Source: Streptomyces sp. NRRL F-6492
Lineage (GTDB): Bacteria; Actinomycetota; Actinomycetes; Streptomycetales; Streptomycetaceae
Reading direction: 5' to 3'
DNA: 50,675 bases
NCBI RefSeq assembly: GCF_001280125.1
Contig: NZ_LGEG01000232.1
Location: forward strand, 1 to 50,675
The notes under the pieces were generated by a model, which saw only the letters and a list, made by a program, of their open reading frames with translations, did not search any database and was not told the DNA's origin. Within the stretch, counting starts at the first letter, position 1, and each line of letters begins with the position of its first letter. This document shows, piece after piece, positions 40,057 to 47,700 of this stretch. The translations under genes and the position numbers were made by a program.

Positions 40057-42360
40057 TCAGGGCAGGTAGCCGGAGACGACGAGGCCGCCCGGGAGGGGCG
40101 CGAAGGCGGCGCCCCCGGCGGTCAGCAGCTCTCCGGCGACCTGCGCGTCGAAGTCCCGGGGCAGGCCGAACCGGTAGACCTCGTGCTCCCCCGTCCCGCC
40201 GGGGCCGGAGGCCGGATAGGAGCGGATCTCCGTCGCGTCCGCGACCACGACCCGGTCGCCCGCGAAGTAGACGCGGTCCGCCGTGGTGTCCGGCACCCGC
40301 CACCGCTCCCGGCCGCTCTCCAGGTCGTACACGACGAGCGCGCCGCGCCCGGTCGCCGAGCCGCTCCCGTCGTCCTCGCCGATCACGGCGACGAGGCCGT
40401 CCGCGCGCACGGCGGGCCCGGCCGTGACCCCGGTGCCCAGGGTGCGCAGCGGCCGCAGCAGGGCGGAGTCGAGCACGGCGACGGAGCCGTCCCGGCGGAC
40501 CCGGCAGAGCACCCGGCCGCTCTTCTCGTGGACGGTGAACCCGCCGCAGTACTCCGTGCCGCGCGCCGTCTCCCTCCCGGTGCGGGCGTCGAGGGACACC
40601 GGCGTGGTGCCCACCGGGACGAGCACCCGCCCCGCCGCCGCGACCGGCTCCTCCGGCAGGCCGTCGAGCGGCGACCGCCACAGCTCCTTCCCGTCGCGCA
40701 GACGGACGGCCGTGACCAGGCCGGTCCGCTCGTCGCGCACGTTCACGTACGTGGAGTAGAGGACCCCGTCCCGCAGGTCGGTGCCCTTCACGGCCCAGTC
40801 GCGCCCGGGCGCGGGGACCCGGCTCCGCTCCCGGCCGTCCGCGAGCCCGTACGCGACGATCCCGTCCGGCCCCGTCACGTACGCGGTGTCGCCCACGACC
40901 GCCGGGTACTGCGGCCCGCCGCGCAGCCCCTCGCCCCGGCCCGGGACCTTCCACAGCTCCTTGCCGTCCGCCGCGCCCAGGGCGGTGACCGCGCCGCCCC
41001 CGCCCGGGCAGACCAGCGCCTTCGGGGAGAGCGCGCAGGCGCCGACGCCCGGCTCCACCCCGGCCGTCCAGGGCGACCAGCCCGCCGGGCGGTGCGCCCG
41101 GTCCGTGCCCACCGCGCCGAAGTCGTTGGCGTGGCCCGCCCCGCCGTACGGCAGGACGACCCGGTCGAGCGCGGCCGGGGCCGGGGCCGTGGAGGCGCCC
41201 GGGGCGGCGGCCCCGTTCCCGCCGGGTTCGCCGCTCCCGCCGTCCGCCAGCACCACGCCCGCCGTCGCCAGGACGGCCACCGCCACCGCGCCCGCCGCCA
41301 GGGCGCCCCACCGCCGCCGCCCCGCCGGGACGGCCGCCGGGGCGACCGGCCGGTCCGTCACCGCCGTGGGGGAGTAGGGCACCACGGGGCCGAGCGTCGG
41401 CAGGTCCGCCACGCCCGCGCCCGAGGCCGCCGCCTCCCCGACCGTCCGGGCCGCCTCCCCGTACTCCGCGACCAGCGAGAGGACCCCGCCCGGCCACGGA
41501 AAGGCCCCGGGCACGGCCCCGCCCCCGTCCCCGCCGTCTTCTCCGAGGAGCGCCGCCAGCTCCGCGGCCGTGGGCCGCTCCGCCGGGTCGAGCCGCAGAC
41601 AGCGCTCCAGGACGGGGAGCAACTCCCCCGGAACACCGTCCAGTTCGGCCTCCGCCCGGCTGATCCGGTAGACCACGGCGGCCAACTCGTCGTCGTGGAA
41701 AGGCCCCCGGCCGCTCACCGCGAACGCGAGCACCGCCCCCAGGCAGAACACGTCCGACGCGGGCACCACCGCCCGGCTCCCCACCAGGTGCTCCGGCGCC
41801 ATGAACCCCGGCGAGCCCACCACCAGACCGGTCGACGTCAGCGCCGTCGCCTCGAAGGCCTGGGCGATCCCGAAGTCGATCAGCTTCGGCCCGGCCGCGC
41901 CGAGCAGCACGTTCGCCGGCTTCAGGTCCCGGTGCAGCACCCGCGCGCCGTGCACGGCCGCCAGGGCCCGGGCGAGCGCGGCCCCCAGGGCCCGTACGGC
42001 CGCGACGGGCAGCGGCCCGGTCCGTACGACGGCCTCCGCGAGCGAAGGACCCGGCACGTACTCCGTCGCCAGCCACGGCGAGGGCGCGTCCGCGCCGGCG
42101 TCCACCAGCCGCGCCACCCCCGGCCCGTCCACGGTCCGCGCCGCCGCGATCTCCCGCCGGAAACGGGTCCGGAAGTCCCCGTCGACCTCCAGGTCCTCCC
42201 GCACGGTCTTCACGGCGACCATCCGGTACGGATCGGCCGTCGGCGCGTCCGCGCGGCAGGCGAGGTGCACCTCGCCCATGCCGCCCGCGCCGATCCGGGC
42301 GAGCAGCCGGTACGGTCCGACGAGCCGGGGCGGCCGCCCCGGGGGCAGGGCTTCCAGCAA
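40057..42360 (-). CDS. Membrane Ser/Thr protein kinase with PQQ-type sensor domain
   Basis: A 767-residue kinase. Residues 15-275 form the Hanks-type kinase: IGAGGMGEVHLA loop, MVAVKTV with the ATP-binding Lys (residue 51), HRDLKPAN, LIDFGIAQ, and MAPEH. After a linker, one membrane helix is near residue 350. The outer part (about 400-767) has beta-propeller repeats of PQQ type such as ADGKELWKVPG, LRDGKELWRSPL and ESGRERWRVPD. It probably senses an external signal and phosphorylates cytoplasmic proteins. The TTG start at 42360 lies 7 bases after GAAGGAG, at the end of the preceding kinase gene; the two are co-transcribed. Confidence 0.92.
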   Translation of the reverse strand: MLEALPPGRPPRLVGPYRLLARIGAGGMGEVHLACRADAPTADPYRMVAVKTVREDLEVDGDFRTRFRREIAAARTVDGPGVARLVDAGADAPSPWLATEYVPGPSLAEAVVRTGPLPVAAVRALGAALARALAAVHGARVLHRDLKPANVLLGAAGPKLIDFGIAQAFEATALTSTGLVVGSPGFMAPEHLVGSRAVVPASDVFCLGAVLAFAVSGRGPFHDDELAAVVYRISRAEAELDGVPGELLPVLERCLRLDPAERPTAAELAALLGEDGGDGGGAVPGAFPWPGGVLSLVAEYGEAARTVGEAAASGAGVADLPTLGPVVPYSPTAVTDRPVAPAAVPAGRRRWGALAAGAVAVAVLATAGVVLADGGSGEPGGNGAAAPGASTAPAPAALDRVVLPYGGAGHANDFGAVGTDRAHRPAGWSPWTAGVEPGVGACALSPKALVCPGGGGAVTALGAADGKELWKVPGRGEGLRGGPQYPAVVGDTAYVTGPDGIVAYGLADGRERSRVPAPGRDWAVKGTDLRDGVLYSTYVNVRDERTGLVTAVRLRDGKELWRSPLDGLPEEPVAAAGRVLVPVGTTPVSLDARTGRETARGTEYCGGFTVHEKSGRVLCRVRRDGSVAVLDSALLRPLRTLGTGVTAGPAVRADGLVAVIGEDDGSGSATGRGALVVYDLESGRERWRVPDTTADRVYFAGDRVVVADATEIRSYPASGPGGTGEHEVYRFGLPRDFDAQVAGELLTAGGAAFAPLPGGLVVSGYLP

Positions 42361-42364
42361 GGGA

Positions 42365-45016
42365 CTACTCCTTCTCTCCGGCGGCGGGGGCGGGGGCCTC
42401 GCCGAGGGCCTCGCGGGGAAGCCCGACGGAGACGACGACCCCCTTGTCGTACACGACGTGGGCCACCCCGCCCAGCGGCAGCACCAGCGGCGGGCGGACC
42501 TCCCGGTCCAGATAGGTCCCGCCCGAGAGGTCGTACTCCTCGTCGGCGCGCGGCCCGGGCGCCCCCGGCACCGGCACGGCCCGCTCCGCGCCGGGCCGGC
42601 CGTCCGCGCCGAGCGGCACCACCCGCAGGGCCGAGAAGTCCGCGTACACCAGCGCGCTCCCCGTGATCAGCGGGTTGGAGACGAGTTGGCGCCGGCCGTC
42701 CGCCGTGGTGAGCGGGGGGAGCGGGTAGTGGCCGAGGCTCTTGCCGGTGGCCGGGTCGAGGACGTACACCCCGCCGGGCTCGCCCTTGTTCCCGCTGCTC
42801 GCCCAGCGCATGGGGCCCGCGTCGAGGACGACGGCGGCGCGGTCGGACACGGCGGTCGGCCAGGCGCCCGAATCCGCGACCCCGGCGGGCACCGCGAGCC
42901 GTCCCGGCCCCACCGGGGAGAGCGTCACGGCGTCCAGGCGGTGCAGGACGAGCGGCTTCGTGTTCAGCGCGTCGAGCGGCGCGCAGTACGCGTACCGGCC
43001 CCGCACGAGCAGGGCGTCGCACTCCTCGGCCTCCGGCGGGACCTGGCCGCGCTGGTCGCCGGTCCTCGCGTCGTACGCCACGAAACCGGCGTCGCTCAGC
43101 GCGTACACCAGCCCGTTCGCGTACGCCACCGGCTCGAAGTCGCGGTACTCCGCCCGCGAGAGGTCGGCGTTGGTGAGCGCCTTGGACCACCGCTCGCGCC
43201 CGTCGGCCAGCGCGAAGGCCGTCATCCGGCCGCTGGTGTCGTCGCCGGTCGGGACGAAGACGGTGCCGTCGGCGACGACGGGCCGGGTCGCGAGCCCGCC
43301 CCCGCCCGGGCCCTCCTTCTCCCAGCGCACCGTGCCGCTCCGGGCGTCCCGGACCTGGAGGCGTCCGCCGGACAGCAGGACGGCGTACGGGCCGTGGACG
43401 GCGGGCACCCCGGTGCCGCCCGCCACGAAGACGCCGCCGGTGGGGCCGATGAAGCTCTGGTCGTCGCGCGGGTCGTCGACCAGGTCGGCGGCCCACAGCC
43501 GCTTCCCGTCCGCCGGGTCGAGCGCCTCGTACCGCCCGTCCGTCGTCCGGCAGACGACCGCCGCCTCACCGGCCGAGCAGCCGAACGCCGGGGCGCCCAG
43601 CTTCGCCCGCCAGGGCCGCCACCCGGCCGGGCGCTGGGCCGCGTTCTGCGCGACGAACCCGGACGTGTCGGCGGGGCCCCGGTCGTCGACGCCCGGCACC
43701 CGGGGCCCGGCGGCCTTCGCGGGCGCCTTCCCCTCCCCGCCGCCCTCCGGCCACAGCAGGTACGCGCCGGCGCCGCCGGCCACGACCGCCGGGGCCAGGA
43801 CGGCGGCGAGCAGCCGGCCCCGGCGCGGGCGCCGTCGCGGGAGACCGGCGGGGGCGAGCGTCGGCGCGGAGTGGAGGCCCCGGGAGGCCGGGCCGACGAC
43901 GGGGCCGAACCCGGCCGGCGCCTCCAGGAGCGGCCCGCCCGACGCGACGAGCTGGGCCAGCTCCCGGCCGTACTCCCCGATGTGCTCCCGTACGCCCTCC
44001 GGCCACGGGAAGACCTTCGCGGGCGCCGGCCCGAGGAGTTCCACGAGCCGCTCCGGGGCCGGCCGGGCCGCCGGGTCCACGGCCAGGCAGGCGGCGACCG
44101 CCCCGCGCAGCTCCTCCGGCACCCGGGACAGGTCGGCCTCGGCCCGCGAGACCCGGTAGAGGACGGCGGCGAGGGGCCCGTCGCCGAAGGGGTCCTCGCC
44201 GGTCGCCGCGTAGCAGAGCAGCGAGCCGAGGCAGAAGACGTCCGAGGCGGTGGTGACGCGCCGGGCCCCGGCCACGTGCTCGGGGGACATGAAGGAGGGG
44301 GAGCCGACCATCACGCCGGTGGCGGTCATGGTGGTGGCGGTGCTGCTGCGGGCGATGCCGAAGTCGATGAGGCGGGGGCCGTCGACGGACAGCATGACGT
44401 TCCCCGGCTTGAGGTCCCGGTGCAGGACCCCCGCCCGGTGCAGATCGGCCAGGGCGCGGGCGACCCCGGCCCCGAGCGCGCGCACGGCGTCGACGGGCAG
44501 CGCCCCGCCGCGCCGCACCGCTTGCGAGAGGCTGGGCCCGGGGACGTACGCGGTCGCCAGCCAGGGCGTCTCCGCGTCGGCGTCCCCGCCGACGGGCGCG
44601 GCGGCGTACGCGCTGTCGACGAGCGAGGCGATCCTGATCTCCCGCCGGAACCGGTCCCGGAAGGCGGGATCCCCGGCGACGTCCCGCCGCACGGTCTTGA
44701 CGGCGACGAAGACGTCCCGGACGGGCGCGCGCCCGGGCCCGCCGGCGGCGCCCGGGGGGCCACCGGCGCCCGGCACCGGGGGCGCGCCTCCGCCCGCACC
44801 GGGCGGGGGACCGGCTCCGGGTACCGGGGGCGCGCCTTCGGCCGCCCCCGGCACGGACCCGGCTCCCGGTCCCGTACGGGGCGGGGACCCCGCCCCCGAA
44901 TCCGTTCCGGCCCCCCGGGCGAGGAAGACCTCGCCCATGCCGCCCGCTCCGAGCCGGGCGAGGACCTCGTACGGGCCGATCCGGCGCGGCGCGCCCTCGC
45001 GCAGTGGTCCCAGCAT
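42365..45016 (-). CDS. Membrane Ser/Thr protein kinase with PQQ-type sensor and N-lobe insertion
   Basis: An 883-residue kinase similar to the one just downstream, 4 bases apart. The glycine loop LGAGGMGEVFLA (about 22-33), the Lys in VAVKTV (107), HRDLKPGN, LIDFGIAR and the MSPEH block are present. Between the loop and the Lys is a Gly/Pro/Ala-rich stretch of about 65 residues (35-99) that the sister protein lacks. One membrane helix lies around residue 400, and the external half repeats PQQ-type motifs (DPADGKRLWAADL, ALADGRERWSKAL). The ATG at 45016 is the likely start. Target proteins are unknown. Confidence 0.92.
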   Translation of the reverse strand: MLGPLREGAPRRIGPYEVLARLGAGGMGEVFLARGAGTDSGAGSPPRTGPGAGSVPGAAEGAPPVPGAGPPPGAGGGAPPVPGAGGPPGAAGGPGRAPVRDVFVAVKTVRRDVAGDPAFRDRFRREIRIASLVDSAYAAAPVGGDADAETPWLATAYVPGPSLSQAVRRGGALPVDAVRALGAGVARALADLHRAGVLHRDLKPGNVMLSVDGPRLIDFGIARSSTATTMTATGVMVGSPSFMSPEHVAGARRVTTASDVFCLGSLLCYAATGEDPFGDGPLAAVLYRVSRAEADLSRVPEELRGAVAACLAVDPAARPAPERLVELLGPAPAKVFPWPEGVREHIGEYGRELAQLVASGGPLLEAPAGFGPVVGPASRGLHSAPTLAPAGLPRRRPRRGRLLAAVLAPAVVAGGAGAYLLWPEGGGEGKAPAKAAGPRVPGVDDRGPADTSGFVAQNAAQRPAGWRPWRAKLGAPAFGCSAGEAAVVCRTTDGRYEALDPADGKRLWAADLVDDPRDDQSFIGPTGGVFVAGGTGVPAVHGPYAVLLSGGRLQVRDARSGTVRWEKEGPGGGGLATRPVVADGTVFVPTGDDTSGRMTAFALADGRERWSKALTNADLSRAEYRDFEPVAYANGLVYALSDAGFVAYDARTGDQRGQVPPEAEECDALLVRGRYAYCAPLDALNTKPLVLHRLDAVTLSPVGPGRLAVPAGVADSGAWPTAVSDRAAVVLDAGPMRWASSGNKGEPGGVYVLDPATGKSLGHYPLPPLTTADGRRQLVSNPLITGSALVYADFSALRVVPLGADGRPGAERAVPVPGAPGPRADEEYDLSGGTYLDREVRPPLVLPLGGVAHVVYDKGVVVSVGLPREALGEAPAPAAGEKE

Positions 45017-45108
45017 CTCGTCGTCCCCCCTGTGCCACGAACGTGACGCGACGTCAGCGCCGCATCATCGCACGCGCACCCGCACGTGTGTGCGCGGGTG
45101 CGCGCACG

Positions 45109-45144
45109 ACGGAGGGCCGGACCCCGCGGGGTCCGGCCCTCCGT
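45109..45144 (-). terminator. Terminator of greA
   Basis: Almost perfect 16-17 bp stem (ACGGAGGGCCGGACC...) with a tiny loop, 16 bases after the greA stop. Confidence 0.8.
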
Positions 45145-45159
45145 GGAAGAGCGGGGGAC

Positions 45160-45657
45160 TCAGCCGGCGTACGGCTTCGCGCTGAGGATCTTCACCGCGG
45201 CCCTCTTGCCGTTCGGCAGCTCGTACTCGGCGTCGTCACCGGCCTTCTTGCCGTTGACGCCGACGCCCAGCGGGGACTGCGGCGAGTAGGTCTCGATGTC
45301 ACCGCTCGCGTACTCGCGGGAGGCGAGGAGGAAGGTCAGGGTGTCGTCCTCGTCGCCGTCGAAGGCGATCGTGACGACCATGCCGGGCTCGACGACGCCG
45401 TCGTCCGCCGGGGCCTCGCCCACCTTGGCGTGCTGGAGCAGCTGGGTGAGCTGACGGACCCGGAGCTCCTGCTTGCCCTGCTCCTCCTTGGCCGCGTGGT
45501 ACCCGCCGTTCTCGCGCAGATCGCCCTCTTCGCGCGCGGCGGCGATCTTGGCGGCGATCTCGGTACGCGCGGGACCAGACAGGTACTCAAGCTCGTCCTT
45601 GAGCTTGTTGTACGCCTCCTGGGTGAGCCAGGTGACGTTGTCGCTGGTCTGGGTCAC
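45160..45657 (-). CDS. greA: Transcription elongation factor GreA
   Basis: A 165-residue Gre factor. The N-terminal coiled coil (about residues 10-80) has WLTQEAYNKLKDELEYLSGPARTEIAAKIAAAREEGDLRENGGYHAAKEEQG, where the tip residues DLRENGGY bear the acidic pair that reaches the RNA polymerase active site. The C-terminal FKBP-like domain ends ISPQSPLGVGVNGKKAGD-type sequence. It rescues backtracked RNA polymerase by stimulating transcript cleavage. The GTG at 45657 follows GAGGAG; the longer frame to 45687 lacks a ribosome-binding site. Confidence 0.95.
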   Translation of the reverse strand: MTQTSDNVTWLTQEAYNKLKDELEYLSGPARTEIAAKIAAAREEGDLRENGGYHAAKEEQGKQELRVRQLTQLLQHAKVGEAPADDGVVEPGMVVTIAFDGDEDDTLTFLLASREYASGDIETYSPQSPLGVGVNGKKAGDDAEYELPNGKRAAVKILSAKPYAG

Positions 45658-45846
45658 AGGTGCTCCTCGTAGGTACTGGGAATACAAAGCATCGCCCTAC
45701 ACGGGAATGCTGTGCTGTCCCGGGTGGGCGAAACCACGAGCCTAACAATGAGTGGCGAAAAGCGGGAGGACATCAGCCACGGAATAGCGTCACCCCAGGT
45801 CACCGCGGTGACCCGCCGGGACTCGTCACCGGCTCCCTACCCACCG

Positions 45847-46248
45847 CTACCGGGTCGTACACCCGAGCAGTTCGGCGCTGGTCGCGCGCGCGGTGGTGCG
45901 CAGGGAGAAGACCTGGTCGACCCGGGCGGCGGGATCGTCGATCCGCACGTCCTTGCGGGCCACCTCCGTCCCGTCCTCGGAGCGCGAGCGCAGGGTGCAG
46001 ACGCCCTCGGCGCCCTCGTCCTTGCGGACCTCCAGGTGCACCTGGACCTCGGAGGCGCTCACCACGTCGAACTTGATCATCTCGGCGCTGATCTCGCTGT
46101 CGACGACGTAGTACCAGCCGAACCAGCCGAGGAGCCCCAGGAAGAGGACCCCGAGCACCGATCCGACGGCCTTGAGCCTGCGGTCGGCCCGCTCGTCCGC
46201 GGAGCGCCCGTAGCGGCCCTCGGGCGGCTGCTCTCGCACCGCGCTCAT
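45847..46248 (-). CDS. DUF4307 membrane protein
   Basis: A 133-residue membrane protein of the DUF4307 family. It has a charged N-terminus (about 27 residues, SADERADRRLK), one membrane helix (28-48, VGSVLGVLFLGLLGWFGWYYV), and an outer domain with VSASEVQVHLEVRKDEGAEGVCTLRSRSEDGTEVARKDVRI. Two Cys (C in GVCTLR and in LLGCTT) could form a disulfide. Its gene is commonly next to mca, here divergent from it. The function is unknown. Confidence 0.88.
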   Translation of the reverse strand: MSAVREQPPEGRYGRSADERADRRLKAVGSVLGVLFLGLLGWFGWYYVVDSEISAEMIKFDVVSASEVQVHLEVRKDEGAEGVCTLRSRSEDGTEVARKDVRIDDPAARVDQVFSLRTTARATSAELLGCTTR

Positions 46249-46276
46249 GATCGATCCTCTCGAAGCCGGGGGTGGC

Positions 46277-46302
46277 GGAATTTTCGGCCCCCCGGTTCCG
46301 TC
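46277..46302 (+). promoter_or_regulatory. SigR-like promoter of mca (GGAAT-N18-GTC)
   Basis: GGAAT followed by 18 bases and GTC, one base off the GGAAT-N18-GTT consensus, 45 bases before the TTG of mca. In S. coelicolor mca is a known SigR target, which supports the assignment. Confidence 0.65.
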
Positions 46303-46346
46303 ACTATAGAGACCTCCCTCCGCGACCAATCACTGAGGATCGAGTC

Positions 46347-47228
46347 TTGACTGACCAGCTGCGACTGATGGCCGTGCACGCCCACCCCGACGACGAGTCG
46401 AGCAAGGGCGCGGCCACGATGGCCAAGTACGTGTCCGAGGGGGTGGACGTCCTGGTGGTGACGTGCACGGGCGGTGAGCGCGGCTCTGTCCTCAACCCCA
46501 AACTCCAGGGCGACCCGGAGATCGAGGCGAACATCCACGAGGTGCGCCGCAAGGAGATGGACGCGGCCCGCGAGATCCTGGGCGTCTCCCAGGAGTGGCT
46601 GGGCTTCGTCGACTCGGGCCTGCCCGAGGGCGACCCGCTGCCCCCGCTCCCCGAGGGCTGCTTCGCCCTCCAGGACGTCGACGAGGCGGCCGGCCGGCTG
46701 GTCCGCAGCATCCGCTCCTTCCGTCCCCAGGTCGTCACGACCTACGACGAGAACGGCGGCTACCCGCACCCCGACCACATCATGACCCACAAGATCACGA
46801 TGGTGGCCTTCGACGGAGCCGGCGACCCCGAGGCGTTCCCCGAGGACGAGTTCGGCCCGGTCTGGCAGCCCCTGAAGCTCTACTACAACCAGGGCTTCAA
46901 CCGCCCCCGCACCGAGGCGCTGCACCAGGCGCTCCTCGACCAGGGCCTGGAGTCCCCCTACGGGGAGTGGCTGGAGCGCTGGAAGGAGTTCGAGCGCAAG
47001 GAGCGGACCCTGACCACCTTCGTGCCCTGCGCCGACTTCTTCGAGGTCCGCGACCGGGCGCTGATCGCCCACGCCACCCAGATCGACCCGGACGGCGGCT
47101 GGTTCCGCGTCCCCATGGAGATCCAGAAGAAGGTCTGGCCGACGGAGGAGTACGAGCTCAGCAAGGCGCTGGTGCCGACTTCCCTCCCCGAGGAAGATCT
47201 CTTCGCGGGCATCCGCGACAATGCCTGA
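46347..47228 (+). CDS. mca: Mycothiol conjugate amidase
   Basis: A 293-residue zinc amidase of the MshB/Mca (PIG-L) family. The metal site uses AVHAHPDDESSKG near the N-terminus and GGYPHPDHIMTH in the middle. It cleaves mycothiol S-conjugates to mercapturic acids for export and GlcN-Ins, detoxifying electrophiles. The TTG start at 46347 is 8 bases after GAGGAT and gives the common N-terminus (TDQLRLMAVHAHPDDE). A SigR-like promoter stands upstream. The next gene starts within its last codons. Confidence 0.95.
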   Translation: MTDQLRLMAVHAHPDDESSKGAATMAKYVSEGVDVLVVTCTGGERGSVLNPKLQGDPEIEANIHEVRRKEMDAAREILGVSQEWLGFVDSGLPEGDPLPPLPEGCFALQDVDEAAGRLVRSIRSFRPQVVTTYDENGGYPHPDHIMTHKITMVAFDGAGDPEAFPEDEFGPVWQPLKLYYNQGFNRPRTEALHQALLDQGLESPYGEWLERWKEFERKERTLTTFVPCADFFEVRDRALIAHATQIDPDGGWFRVPMEIQKKVWPTEEYELSKALVPTSLPEEDLFAGIRDNA

Positions 47229-47457
47229 CATGAGCGCACACCTGGCACTGACCCAGCTTGTCCCCTTCGCCGCCGAAGAGCTGGACAAGAACAAGGTGAC
47301 CCCCGGCGTCCTCGGCTTCGTCGTCTTCGCCGTCATGGCCGTGGCGGTCTGGATGCTGATGAAGTCGATGAACCGCCACATGGGCCGGGTCTCCTTCGAG
47401 GAGGCCCCGGACCCGGCGACCACGCCGGCGACGCCGGCGGAGACGCCCAAGAAGTAG
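47221..47457 (+). CDS. Small membrane protein downstream of mca
   Basis: A 78-residue protein with one membrane helix (about 28-47, GVLGFVVFAVMAVAVWMLMK) after a polar stretch AAEELDKNKVT, and a short acidic Pro/Thr tail. The first ATG at 47221 overlaps the mca stop by 8 bases; the ATG at 47230, just after it, is equally possible. It is in one operon with mca, which suggests a link to mycothiol-related detoxification or just shared expression. Function unknown. A strong hairpin follows at 47483. Confidence 0.8.
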   Translation: MPDMSAHLALTQLVPFAAEELDKNKVTPGVLGFVVFAVMAVAVWMLMKSMNRHMGRVSFEEAPDPATTPATPAETPKK

Positions 47458-47482
47458 CGGCCCTCCCGGGCCACGGACACCC

Positions 47483-47523
47483 CGCCCTCCGGGGCGTACC
47501 ACCGCGGTACGCCCCGGAGGGCG
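47483..47523. terminator. Convergent terminator hairpin
   Basis: 18-bp perfect stem (CGCCCTCCGGGGCGTACC and its complement) with a 5-nt loop, between the mca operon and the STAND protein gene. Confidence 0.9.
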
Positions 47524-47530
47524 TCCGCAT

Positions 47531-47700
47531 GTCCGGGGCCCCGGGTGCCGGAGTCCGGGCGGGAAGGCCTCACGGGCCGGGGGCCGGAGTCCGGGCGGGA
47601 AAACCTCACGGGCCGGGGGCCGAAGCCCCGGCGGGAAGGCCCTACGCCCCCGGCGGGAGGCCCTCACGCCCCCGCCGGAGGCCCTACGCCCCCGGCACCC
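47531..47700. repeat. Imperfect direct repeats at the end of the STAND gene
   Basis: A 36-37-bp unit (GCCGGAGTCCGGGCGGGAA..., followed by CCTCACGGGCCGGG) occurs about twice, then shorter degenerate units GGCGGGAGGCCCT.../GCCGGAGGCCCT... of about 22 bp run towards 47700. It has the look of expanded terminator or slip-made sequence. It overlaps the last few codons of the STAND gene (47684). Confidence 0.65.

Noticed and set aside
104..47457. Horizontally acquired island, prophage or insertion sequence
   Set aside because: No integrase, transposase or tRNA border was seen, and codon use and gene order look like core chromosome.
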